This document shows positions 1 to 6,061 of a stretch of DNA of 13,254 nucleotides, piece by piece. Location of the stretch: the NCBI GenBank assembly GCA_030637925.1, contig DAOWFR010000097.1, positions 1 through 13,254 of the forward strand, written 5' to 3'. The position numbers and the translations under genes are program-made. Source of the DNA: Methanobacteriota archaeon. GTDB taxonomy: Archaea; Nanobdellota; Nanobdellia; Woesearchaeales; SM23-78. The notes beneath the pieces are model-generated. The model was not told the DNA's origin, made no database searches, and was given only the letters and a program-made list of their open reading frames with translations. Numbering within the stretch: the stretch's first letter is position 1; each line of letters opens with the position of its first letter.

Positions 1-23
1 ATACTGAACTTAAGGAGATTAAA

Positions 24-287
24 ATGTTCAAGATAAAAACATTAGACAAACTCGTAGGTCCTGCACTGGTTGTTGGATTTATTGGTTTCAATGCATTAGC
101 TAATTATGCCTTGAAAAAAGGCAATGTTAAGATAAAAGGGGTTTTTCCCTTAGTAAAGATGTATGATACTAATTCTGATGGAACACCAGACACAGTTGAG
201 TCGTACATCGCATCGCGGGGGGTATATCTTAAAACATCAAGAGAACCTACAAAAGAAGACATTGATTGGTATAAATCACAAGAATAA
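24..287 (+). CDS. Small membrane-anchored protein with an EF-hand-type calcium loop
   Basis: This 87-residue protein has a short basic N-terminus, one hydrophobic helix at about residues 11-30, and a small soluble domain. Residues 48-59 (DTNSDGTPDTVE) fit a 12-residue EF-hand loop: D48, N50, D52, T54, D56 and E59 fall at positions 1, 3, 5, 7, 9 and 12, with Gly at position 6. Pro at position 8 makes it closer to the DxNxDGxxD loops of dockerin and thrombospondin type 3 repeats than to paired helix-loop-helix EF-hands. I infer a calcium-binding domain tethered to the membrane, probably facing outward. The start is supported by an AAGGAGATT Shine-Dalgarno at 12-20. Any promoter lies outside the window or in the first bases. 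The protein is not recognised beyond these features. Confidence 0.7.
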   Translation: MFKIKTLDKLVGPALVVGFIGFNALANYALKKGNVKIKGVFPLVKMYDTNSDGTPDTVESYIASRGVYLKTSREPTKEDIDWYKSQE

Positions 288-320
288 ATCTTTCGATTTC
301 TATTAACTTTTTCCACAACC

Positions 321-328
321 TTTATTAA
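321..328 (+). promoter_or_regulatory. Box A/TATA element for the HIT gene pair
   Basis: TTTATTAA lies about 25 nt upstream of the ATG at 353. At that spacing an archaeal promoter places the transcription start at or next to the start codon. No Shine-Dalgarno precedes the ATG, so a leaderless transcript is likely. Confidence 0.5.
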
Positions 329-352
329 CTTTTAGTTTTATCTATTTCTTTA

Positions 353-1057
353 ATGGTATCAGAAGAAGACTTAAAGAACATGAGCCCTGAGGAGATTGCA
401 GAGCTTCAGAGAAAGCAATGTATTTTTTGCAAGATTATTAAAGGTGAGATTCCTAGCAAAAAAGCTTTTGAGGATGATAAGATTATTTCTATTCTTGATA
501 TTAACCCTGCTGTTAAAGGGCATCTACTGGTTATGACCAAAGAGCATTATCCTATTCTGCCTGTTATTCCTCTTGAAGTAGCTGCTCATATGTTCAGGAC
601 TAGTAAGCACTTGGTTAAGGCTTTAAAACTTGGAATGGTTATTAATAATGCAACTGTTTTTATTGCTAATGGAGCAATTGCTGGCCAGCAAAGCCCTCAT
701 TTTCTTTATCATTTAATCCCAAGAGAGGATAATGATGGTTTGGATAACTTTAATATTCCTTCTAATGAGTTTAAGGAGAAAGAAGTAAAACAACACCTTG
801 CTGCTCTTAAAGGAAAGATTGGATTAATGATGAAGGAATACAAGGCAAAGAAGGGCAAAGAAGAAGTAGAAGCCAAATCCATAAACCAACAAGACCTTGC
901 CAAGTTCATTGATAAGAATCCTAAAGTAAAAGATATGGTTATTAATCATCCTGATGAGTTCAAAAAACAATTAGAAGCTGATCCTGAGCTTAACAAAATG
1001 TTTGCTGGTATTAATATTCCCAAGTTATCAGAGGCTTTGGGAAAACTAAAAAAATGA
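353..1057 (+). CDS. HIT-domain protein lacking the catalytic His, with a helical C-terminal extension
   Basis: This 234-residue protein has a histidine-triad (HIT) domain at about residues 20-130. Visible parts are C23-x-x-C26, the EDDKIISILDINP strand region, GHLLVMTKEH (H65) and AGQQSPHFLYHLIPR (109-123). Active HIT hydrolases and transferases carry HxHxH, in which the middle His is the nucleophile. Here the motif reads H116-F-L118-Y-H120, so the nucleophile is Leu. The four zinc ligands known from Zn-type HIT proteins (two Cys, a mid-domain His, and the first His of the triad) map to C23, C26, H65 and H116 and are all present. The fold is therefore probably intact but hydrolase activity is doubtful. 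A tail of about 100 residues follows. It is charged and helical, with NPKVKDMVINHPDEF and ADPELNKMF segments that resemble STI1/DP-type helical repeats. The last 4 nt overlap the next HIT gene (ATGA), implying translational coupling. Confidence 0.85.
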   Translation: MVSEEDLKNMSPEEIAELQRKQCIFCKIIKGEIPSKKAFEDDKIISILDINPAVKGHLLVMTKEHYPILPVIPLEVAAHMFRTSKHLVKALKLGMVINNATVFIANGAIAGQQSPHFLYHLIPREDNDGLDNFNIPSNEFKEKEVKQHLAALKGKIGLMMKEYKAKKGKEEVEAKSINQQDLAKFIDKNPKVKDMVINHPDEFKKQLEADPELNKMFAGINIPKLSEALGKLKK

Positions 1058-1563
1058 CTTGTATTATTTGTGACAAGATAAAAGAGAAGAAAGCCCTTAT
1101 TGTTTATGAGGATGATAATCTTATTGCTGTTCTTCCTGGAAAGCCAGCAGTGCCTGGTCATATAAAGCTTATGCCAAAGCAGCACTTTACCAAGCTAGAA
1201 GAGCTTAGTGATGAAACAGTAGAGGATTTGTTCTTTCTTGCTAACTTCTCATCTGCAAGTGTTTTTGAAGCCTTACAAGCCCATGGAACAAATATCATAT
1301 TAAATGAGAGTGATAATCATCTGGCAATTGATATTATTCCAAGGAAAGAAAATGATGGCTTGAACTTCTTGTGGAAGCCTAAACAACTAACACCTGAGGA
1401 AATGGAAGAGGTTTATAATAAGATAAAGGACAAAACTTTTGCTATTGGAAAAACAGAGGAGAAAGAAGAGACAAAGCCAGAAGAAGAAAAAGAAGAAGTA
1501 ATCAAGATACCTGATGAGGAAAAAACTAATTATCTAATTAAGCACTTGCAGAAGATTCCTTGA
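1054..1563 (+). CDS. Second HIT-domain protein, triad almost entirely lost
   Basis: This 169-residue HIT paralogue lies directly downstream of the first, with an ATGA overlap. It has C3-x-x-C6, the VYEDDNLIAVLPGKPAVPGH segment and KQH44, then NHLAIDIIPR (88-97) where the histidine triad should be. The triad reads H89-L-A91-I-D93: the nucleophilic middle His is Ala and the third His is Asp. The glycine-rich GxxAGQ loop before it is also gone. C3, C6, H44 and H89 keep the predicted zinc site. After the domain comes a Glu/Lys-rich linker (about 132-155) and a short C-terminal NYLIKHLQKIP segment that could be a docking peptide. The two proteins may form a heterodimer, since HIT proteins usually dimerise. 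That is inference. A nucleotide-binding, non-catalytic role fits best. Confidence 0.82.
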   Translation: MTCIICDKIKEKKALIVYEDDNLIAVLPGKPAVPGHIKLMPKQHFTKLEELSDETVEDLFFLANFSSASVFEALQAHGTNIILNESDNHLAIDIIPRKENDGLNFLWKPKQLTPEEMEEVYNKIKDKTFAIGKTEEKEETKPEEEKEEVIKIPDEEKTNYLIKHLQKIP

Positions 1564-1574
1564 TTAGAGAAAGG

Positions 1575-1582
1575 TTTTTATA
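1575..1582 (+). promoter_or_regulatory. TATA-like element upstream of the oxidoreductase gene
   Basis: TTTTTATA just after the second HIT gene is the only good box A in the gap. It predicts transcription starting near 1605, about 35-40 nt before the ATG at 1643. A GGTG at 1631-1634 could serve as Shine-Dalgarno. Confidence 0.4.
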
Positions 1583-1642
1583 TTACTTGTTCCTTCTGCC
1601 CTCTAAAAAAGAGTTCTTTGAGTGATTTTTGGTGTTGTTTAC

Positions 1643-2581
1643 ATGAAAAAAGTTGTAATTATCGGAATCGGACACCTAGATACTGGAAGCAATGGTCTTA
1701 ATCATTTTAAAGAGTGGCATGCTCTTTCTCTTGAAGACTTAGTTAAGATTCATGGTATATGCAGAAAAAATGAAGCTAAACTAGCAGATACATCGGAATA
1801 TATTTACCAAGAGTACAACCAGAACCCTATTACCAGGTCTGATTACAGAGAAGTTATTGGCCTTACAGAACCAGATATTGTGAGTGTATGCACTCCTGAT
1901 GATAGTCATTATAAGATTGCAAAGTTTGCATTGAGGTATGGAGCACATGTTGTTGTTGAGAAACCAATGGCTCTAACAAGAAATGATGCAATAGACCTTG
2001 CCAGAATTGCAAATGATAATCAGAGATACATACAGCTAGGAACCAATTTTTGTTATGTTAAGGAACGTTTGCCAGATTCGCTTTGGGATAATTCTAAGAA
2101 AATAGAGTTTGAGATTGAATTTAAAGGCATGAACAAGGATATTATTTATAACACAGTACCTCATATTATCTCTATGATTCCTGATAAGTATGATGTTAGA
2201 TTTGAAAAAGCCAGGTATGTTGGTGAAAACAAGAATAAAGTGATTGTAGAAGGCAAGCTAGGAGACAGAGCTGACCTAGTACTAAACTTAACACACTCTG
2301 ACAAAGACTTCAAAGGAAAGAAAATTATTATTAAGTTTGATAATAAAAAGTATGATTTATCCAGGGGTGAAATGAGAAAAGGAAAGTACTACACTATTCT
2401 TAAAAAACCAGATGAAAAAGAGGAATACATTCCTAACATGAGAAGGCGGCTGTTCAGAGACTTATTAGAAAGAACTGAAAAAGAAAAATATAACGGGCCC
2501 TTTGTGTGGGAGAATGGTGTGAGAAATACAAGGCTTACGTGTGATGCAAAGCAAGCATTAGACAGAAATCAAAGCAAATAA
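1643..2581 (+). CDS. Gfo/Idh/MocA-family oxidoreductase-like protein
   Basis: The protein has an N-terminal Rossmann domain of the Gfo/Idh/MocA type (NAD(P)-dependent sugar or polyol dehydrogenases and related proteins). Evidence is the hydrophobic strand VVIIGIG (4-10), the SVCTPDDSHYKIAKFALRYG stretch (81-100), and VVVEKPMALT (103-112) with the family's EKP motif, whose Lys is normally near the active site. H174 in NTVPHIISMIP may be the C-terminal-domain catalytic His. The nucleotide-binding loop is unusual: GIGHLDTGSNG replaces a compact GxGxxG. At 312 residues it is shorter than the usual 330-390, the deficit lying in the C-terminal domain. I chose ATG 1643 because the Rossmann strand follows it directly and GGTG sits 8 nt upstream. 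A GTG at 1622 would add seven residues. Substrate unknown. Its 3' end overlaps the convergent A24 peptidase gene by 13 nt. Confidence 0.8.
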   Translation: MKKVVIIGIGHLDTGSNGLNHFKEWHALSLEDLVKIHGICRKNEAKLADTSEYIYQEYNQNPITRSDYREVIGLTEPDIVSVCTPDDSHYKIAKFALRYGAHVVVEKPMALTRNDAIDLARIANDNQRYIQLGTNFCYVKERLPDSLWDNSKKIEFEIEFKGMNKDIIYNTVPHIISMIPDKYDVRFEKARYVGENKNKVIVEGKLGDRADLVLNLTHSDKDFKGKKIIIKFDNKKYDLSRGEMRKGKYYTILKKPDEKEEYIPNMRRRLFRDLLERTEKEKYNGPFVWENGVRNTRLTCDAKQALDRNQSK

Positions 2582-3432
2582 GCCAGCCAATTACCAACAG
2601 TAAAAGTCAGGATATAAGCTATTAAAAAGCTGGGTACAAAAGGAACACCTATTTTAACAGTTACTTCTCTTATCCTGTGTTTTTTTAGCAAGGCTATTTG
2701 TTTTAAGGTTACTCCTGTTCTTGTAGGCTTTAATATTATCCTCTTGTTCTTTTCAACATTACTAATAATCCATTCTCCTTCTGTTAAGTCTTTAACTTTT
2801 ATTTGCTTAATCATAGAAGTCTTCTCAACAACACTCACAAAAATCCAGAGGTAAAAGAAGATAAACAAGGTCATTACAAAGGCAAAGAGCAGTACTGACT
2901 CAATACTCCTAGTGATAAGCAGAAAGATAAAAGCACTTATTCCTATTACTAGGAAAATTATTCTTATCACCAACACTTCCTTGCTTCTAAGCCTTTTCTC
3001 AGCAGCTTTCTTGAAATTCTTGAAATTAAGAACTGCTTTTACAAAGCTAAAGATTAAGCCATAAACAGCACCTACTAATAATATATTAACCAAGAAGATT
3101 ATAAGCACAGGAATACCCTGACCAAAACCTGAAAAACTAAGACCTATAAGAGCTGACAAGCCAATGATTAGCTTGCTATCACCACCACCCCACTGCCCTG
3201 TATAGAACATTAACAAACCAATAATTAATCCTAATGCCAATCCAAGAAGAGAATTGATAAGAAGGTGAGCATAGCCATGATAAATGCTCAGGATAAGAGC
3301 ACTACCAATAGCAAAGGTCACAAGGCTGTAGTTAAGCCAGTCAGGCACCTCTCTTGTTCTTATATCAGAGAGTGAAGCAATTATTAGAGCTATTAATCCG
3401 ATTATTAAACTAATAAAAGTCAGGTTTAGCAT
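2569..3432 (-). CDS. A24-family archaeal prepilin/preflagellin peptidase
   Basis: This is a polytopic membrane aspartyl protease that removes class III signal peptides from archaeal pilins or archaellins. The two catalytic aspartates of the GxGD family are visible: D23 in SDIRTREVPDWLNY after the first transmembrane helix, and D85 in WGGGDSKL at the start of a later one. Hydrophobic helices recur through residue 200. A basic soluble segment (about 203-260, with KVKDLTEGEW) is followed by a final helix (264-285). The 287-residue length assumes the ATG at 3432. A TTG at 3486 would add 18 residues but would overlap the promoter. With ATG 3432 a TATA lies about 25 nt upstream, giving a leaderless transcript. 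No pilin substrate gene is in the window. Confidence 0.87.
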   Translation of the reverse strand: MLNLTFISLIIGLIALIIASLSDIRTREVPDWLNYSLVTFAIGSALILSIYHGYAHLLINSLLGLALGLIIGLLMFYTGQWGGGDSKLIIGLSALIGLSFSGFGQGIPVLIIFLVNILLVGAVYGLIFSFVKAVLNFKNFKKAAEKRLRSKEVLVIRIIFLVIGISAFIFLLITRSIESVLLFAFVMTLFIFFYLWIFVSVVEKTSMIKQIKVKDLTEGEWIISNVEKNKRIILKPTRTGVTLKQIALLKKHRIREVTVKIGVPFVPSFLIAYILTFTVGNWLAYLL

Positions 3433-3456
3433 AAATTTTTTTAGAAGCGAAGGCTT

Positions 3457-3466
3457 TAAATATTTA
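3457..3466. promoter_or_regulatory. Palindromic TATA element between divergent genes
   Basis: TAAATATTTA is a perfect 10-nt palindrome and the only good box A in the 68-nt divergent gap. It lies about 25 nt from the minus-strand ATG (leaderless spacing) and about 35 nt from the plus-strand ATG at 3501, leaving room for a short leader with an AGAGGG ribosome-binding site at 3489-3494. Because the element is symmetric, it could recruit TBP in either direction. Confidence 0.45.
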
Positions 3467-3500
3467 TCTATAATCGCATTTTGCAAACAGAGGGTTGTTC

Positions 3501-4208
3501 ATGGTTGATATCCCAAAGGTTATACCAAGTATTAAGCCTAAAAAGGCTCCTATCCACATAGCCATTAGCACAGGAGGAGTTAAGAGTTGGAGTAATGAGA
3601 ATAAAAAAGAATTCTCCCTGGCAGTAAAAAAACACCTAGAACTGTTAGACGAGCTTGTAGACTTACAGCTAAAGCATCAAAACAGGGTTCTGACAATTAA
3701 CCTTGTTGAGTACGAGGATATGATTGATGACTTAAAAGAGTTCTTTAACCACTTAATTAATGATGAGAGAATACACAAAAACCAGGTAAGAGTGTTCATA
3801 ATAGGCCAGTGGTATGAGCTTGACTCAGAACTAAGAGAAGTCTTTAAAGAGCTGATAGAGAAGACCAAGGACTATGATAAGTTCTTCCTGAACTTCTGTG
3901 TTAACTATGATGGCCAAGAAGAAGTATTAGGAGCAATAAGGCTTATTGTCAGAAAGATACTGGCTGACAAGCTAAGAGAAGAAGACCTAACCAATGAGAT
4001 AATAAAACAGAATATTTATACATCATATTTTCCTCCGCCCAAACTAATAATTGAAACAGGATGGAAGTATTCAGGCTTATTACTTTGGGACTCAAAAGGA
4101 GCCTTAATATATTTTACCAAGAAATCCTGGATGCTGTTTGAGAAAAAATATTATGAAAAAGCAATCAGGTTTTATAACAAGGAAATGGATAAAGAGGAGG
4201 AGAAATGA
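3501..4208 (+). CDS. Cis-prenyltransferase (UppS-like) homologue, probably non-catalytic
   Basis: This 235-residue protein aligns by eye along the whole length of undecaprenyl/polyprenyl diphosphate synthases. HIAISTGGVKSW (19-30) matches HVAIIMDGNGRW. VRVFIIGQW (97-104) matches the VRLRIIGD strand. FLNFCVNYDGQEEVLGAIR (129-147) matches the LNIAANYGGRWDI region. IIETGWKYSGLLLWDSKGAL (183-202) matches IRTGGxxRxSNFLLW...AEL. The residues that bind Mg and isopentenyl diphosphate in the E. coli enzyme are replaced: Asp26 by G25, Arg194 by E185, Glu213 by L202. The RxSNF segment with Arg200 is shortened by two residues. The fold is retained and catalysis is unlikely, as in the eukaryotic NgBR/Nus1 subunit. 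The start ATG 3501 has an AGAGGG upstream; TTG 3495 is the alternative. Its stop overlaps the parvulin start (ATGA). Confidence 0.78.
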   Translation: MVDIPKVIPSIKPKKAPIHIAISTGGVKSWSNENKKEFSLAVKKHLELLDELVDLQLKHQNRVLTINLVEYEDMIDDLKEFFNHLINDERIHKNQVRVFIIGQWYELDSELREVFKELIEKTKDYDKFFLNFCVNYDGQEEVLGAIRLIVRKILADKLREEDLTNEIIKQNIYTSYFPPPKLIIETGWKYSGLLLWDSKGALIYFTKKSWMLFEKKYYEKAIRFYNKEMDKEEEK

Positions 4209-5413
4209 GAGAGAAAAAACCATTAGGATTCATAATAACAATTATTATTTTAGCAATAATAGTAATAGTCCTTGGCTTAAATCTGTTCACAAAGACCAGT
4301 TCTCTGGACAGCATGGTAAAGAAGTACCAGCGAAGCTACCAGGACTCAGTATTATCAATACAAAGGCTTACAGGAGAGAATGCACAAGCACTTAGCCAGC
4401 AGATAAGCCCTTTTTGCCCTGGTTTTAGTCTTGAGGATTATTATCTTGCCCAGGTTGACAACCCTGCAATGCAGAAATCCATTCTTTTCATTATCAATCC
4501 TGTCACTGGCAGAACAGAGTGTGTTATTGACAAGAGCACAAGCATTAACACAAGCAAAGTAGGGCTTACACAGAACCTGTTAGCAACCATTAATAATGAG
4601 CCTGTCTACATGCAAGAAGTAGTGGCTGTTTATAATAACATACCTGAAAATATGAGAACCAATACTTCTCTGCAAGAATCATTAGACCAGGTTATTAATA
4701 ACAAGTTGTTATTACAAGACACTGCTAGTAAAGGATTTATTGTTAAAGAGGAAGAAGTTGATAATGCTATTAATGCATTTCTTGCTAATAATGGCTTAAC
4801 TCTTGAGCAGCTCCAGCAAAATCTTGCTAATACTGGTTCTTCAATAGAGGTATTTAGGAATAATATAAGGAACAACTTATTGCTGCAACTTGAGATTAGT
4901 GAGATTACAAAGGATGTGGCTGCACCCTTAGAAACAGATGTAAGAGCTTATTATGAGGATAACAAACAAGGCTTCTTAACAATACCAAGGGCTCTTACAA
5001 GGCAGCTCCTTATCTATGCCAATGAGAGTAATGCAAATGAGAAGCTTGAATTAGTAAAAGCAATAGCTGGGCAGCTCAATGCAACCAATTTCTGTGACTT
5101 AATAAGCAAATACTCAGAAGACCTTATTAGTATTCCTAGGTGTGGCTTGTATGACTTTCAGCAAGGCCAGTTATTACCAGAGTTCGAAGAGACTGTTTTT
5201 AACTCAGAGCCAGACAGCACCAAGATAATCCAGACCAGAATAGGCTATCATATAGTCAAGATAGTTAATGTTACCCTTCCAAGACAATTAAGCTTTGAAG
5301 AAGCAAAGGATGGTATTAGCAATTACTTTGTTCTGGTAAATAAGCAGGCAGTGTTGAATCAATACATAGTGGGTCTTAAAGAACAAGCAGAGATTGTTAG
5401 TTATGTTGATTAG
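4205..5413 (+). CDS. Membrane-anchored SurA/PrsA-like parvulin peptidyl-prolyl isomerase
   Basis: The 402-residue protein starts with a basic MREKK tail and one transmembrane helix (about 8-28), so the remainder is predicted to lie outside the membrane as an anchored folding catalyst. A linker region (30-120) contains C71 and C106. A helical SurA_N-like chaperone segment spans about 125-235 (NNEPVYMQEVVAVYNN onward). A parvulin domain spans about 260-356: RALTRQLLIYA, FCDLISKYSEDL, CGLYDFQQGQLLPEFEETVF and QTRIGYHIVKI match the family's first strand, LAxxYSED, GxLGxFxxGxMxxxFE and GYHII motifs. The usual GGDLG is RCGLYD here. All four cysteines (71, 106, 297, 313) are extracytoplasmic and could form two disulfides. 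Translation is probably coupled to the cis-prenyltransferase homologue by the 4-nt overlap. Confidence 0.87.
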   Translation: MREKKPLGFIITIIILAIIVIVLGLNLFTKTSSLDSMVKKYQRSYQDSVLSIQRLTGENAQALSQQISPFCPGFSLEDYYLAQVDNPAMQKSILFIINPVTGRTECVIDKSTSINTSKVGLTQNLLATINNEPVYMQEVVAVYNNIPENMRTNTSLQESLDQVINNKLLLQDTASKGFIVKEEEVDNAINAFLANNGLTLEQLQQNLANTGSSIEVFRNNIRNNLLLQLEISEITKDVAAPLETDVRAYYEDNKQGFLTIPRALTRQLLIYANESNANEKLELVKAIAGQLNATNFCDLISKYSEDLISIPRCGLYDFQQGQLLPEFEETVFNSEPDSTKIIQTRIGYHIVKIVNVTLPRQLSFEEAKDGISNYFVLVNKQAVLNQYIVGLKEQAEIVSYVD

Positions 5414-5453
5414 ATAATTTAATAATTACTTAGTAGTGGTGAAAAATAGAAAG

Positions 5454-5462
5454 ATTTAAATA
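5454..5462 (+). promoter_or_regulatory. TATA-like element upstream of the 5504 gene
   Basis: ATTTAAATA lies about 50 nt before the ATG and predicts a transcript start near 5483. The strong AGGAGGAG Shine-Dalgarno at 5491-5498 would then sit in a leader of about 20 nt. A second candidate, TTTAAATAA, lies at 5479-5487. Confidence 0.45.
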
Positions 5463-5503
5463 GGGGTTGTGTTTCTAGTTTAAATAACATAGGAGGAGCT
5501 AAA

Positions 5504-5947
5504 ATGAGTAATAAATGTTTAACCAAAGAAATGTTCTTAAGAGGGAAAGTAAATCTAAAAGAGCCTGAAATCTTATCTGAAAGAAACGCATCATATTATG
5601 AAAGATATGCATCTCATCTAACAAAGTCAGATGTTAAATCTTTATGTGAAATCTTACAACACCAATCTAATGAAATTTTTACAGAGAAACATGGTATGGA
5701 AATTCGTGGTTATGGTTATCTTACATTAGGAGGGAAGGAATATTTAGTGGGTTCTTGGCGTATAAAAGACCTTCTCCTCGAGATTAAAGATAGAAGATTA
5801 AATAAAAACGAAGTTCTTCACGACACCTCAAAATTATTAACCAAACATGAACCAGATGAGCTAGAACTCAAAGTTAGGGTTTACAATCATCTAGTAAAAG
5901 AAGGATATATTACTAGTAATCCAAAAAATTCACCACAAAATTTATAA
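5504..5947 (+). CDS. Hypothetical protein, 147 residues
   Basis: This is a soluble, charged protein with no signal peptide or membrane segment, and no family is recognised. It has a helical, charged N-terminal half, a central Gly/aromatic stretch MEIRGYGYLTLGGKEYLVGS (about 65-84) that looks like a beta hairpin, and a Lys/Glu-rich helical C-terminal part (DELELKVRVYNHLVKEGYI). It has two cysteines (C5, C48) and no obvious catalytic cluster. The start is fixed by the AGGAGGAG ribosome-binding site 6 nt upstream. It has its own promoter and its stop codon overlaps the rpl7ae TATA box, so it is probably a separate unit inserted upstream of the translation block. A reading frame of this length with good initiation signals is likely real. 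Confidence 0.6.
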   Translation: MSNKCLTKEMFLRGKVNLKEPEILSERNASYYERYASHLTKSDVKSLCEILQHQSNEIFTEKHGMEIRGYGYLTLGGKEYLVGSWRIKDLLLEIKDRRLNKNEVLHDTSKLLTKHEPDELELKVRVYNHLVKEGYITSNPKNSPQNL

Positions 5948-5948
5948 A
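5941..5948 (+). promoter_or_regulatory. Box A/TATA element of the ribosomal protein operon
   Basis: TTTATAAA overlaps the stop codon of the preceding gene (5945-5947). Normal spacing puts the transcription start near 5968-5975, about 90 nt ahead of the rpl7ae start at 6062. That is an unusually long leader for this genome segment. Confidence 0.55.
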
Positions 5949-5975
5949 CGCCTTATTTCTCACTTCTAATTACCT

Positions 5976-6061
5976 ATGACTAATGAAGCCTAATGGCTGA
6001 GAGAGGTACAATTCTATCTGTATCTCATAATACACAAGAACCTTTTAGGAGGTTGAATAAA
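5976..6061 (+). promoter_or_regulatory. Leader of rpl7ae with mini-ORFs and a kink-turn-like element
   Basis: Three features stand out. (1) ATG 5976 opens MTNEA-stop (5976-5993) and ATG 5983 opens MKPNG-stop (5983-6000), both out of frame with L7Ae. (2) AGCC (5987-5990), loop TAAT, and GGCT (5995-5998) form a stem flanked on the open side by GA (5985-5986) and GA (5999-6000). This is the tandem sheared G-A arrangement of a kink-turn, with a box D-like CUGA at 5997-6000. TACCT (5971-5975) can pair with AGGTA (6004-6008) as an outer stem, but the internal loop between them is larger than in a canonical kink-turn. (3) AACCT (6039-6043) can pair with AGGTT (6050-6054), covering part of the AGGAGGT ribosome-binding site at 6047-6053. 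L7Ae binds kink-turns, so autoregulation is a reasonable guess. Confidence 0.35.

Noticed and set aside
1622..1642. GTG start for the Gfo/Idh/MocA protein
   Set aside because: It adds seven residues before the usual Rossmann strand; GGTG lies 8 nt before ATG 1643.
3433..3486. TTG start for the A24 peptidase
   Set aside because: This start would lie upstream of the TATA box (3457-3466), so the transcript would not contain it. ATG 3432 has ideal leaderless spacing.
4138..4395. Open frame spanning the end of the prenyltransferase homologue and the start of the parvulin
   Set aside because: It lies in another frame over two clearly coding regions and has no family signature.
5971..6008. A fully canonical kink-turn in the rpl7ae leader
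   Set aside because: The tandem G-A and one stem are present, but no 3-nt bulge followed directly by a stable outer stem can be drawn, so it is kept only as kink-turn-like.
5993..6061. Longer L7Ae starting at ATG 5993
   Set aside because: The added 23 residues are not expected in this family, and the AGGAGGT ribosome-binding site sits 8 nt before ATG 6062, where the normal N-terminus begins.
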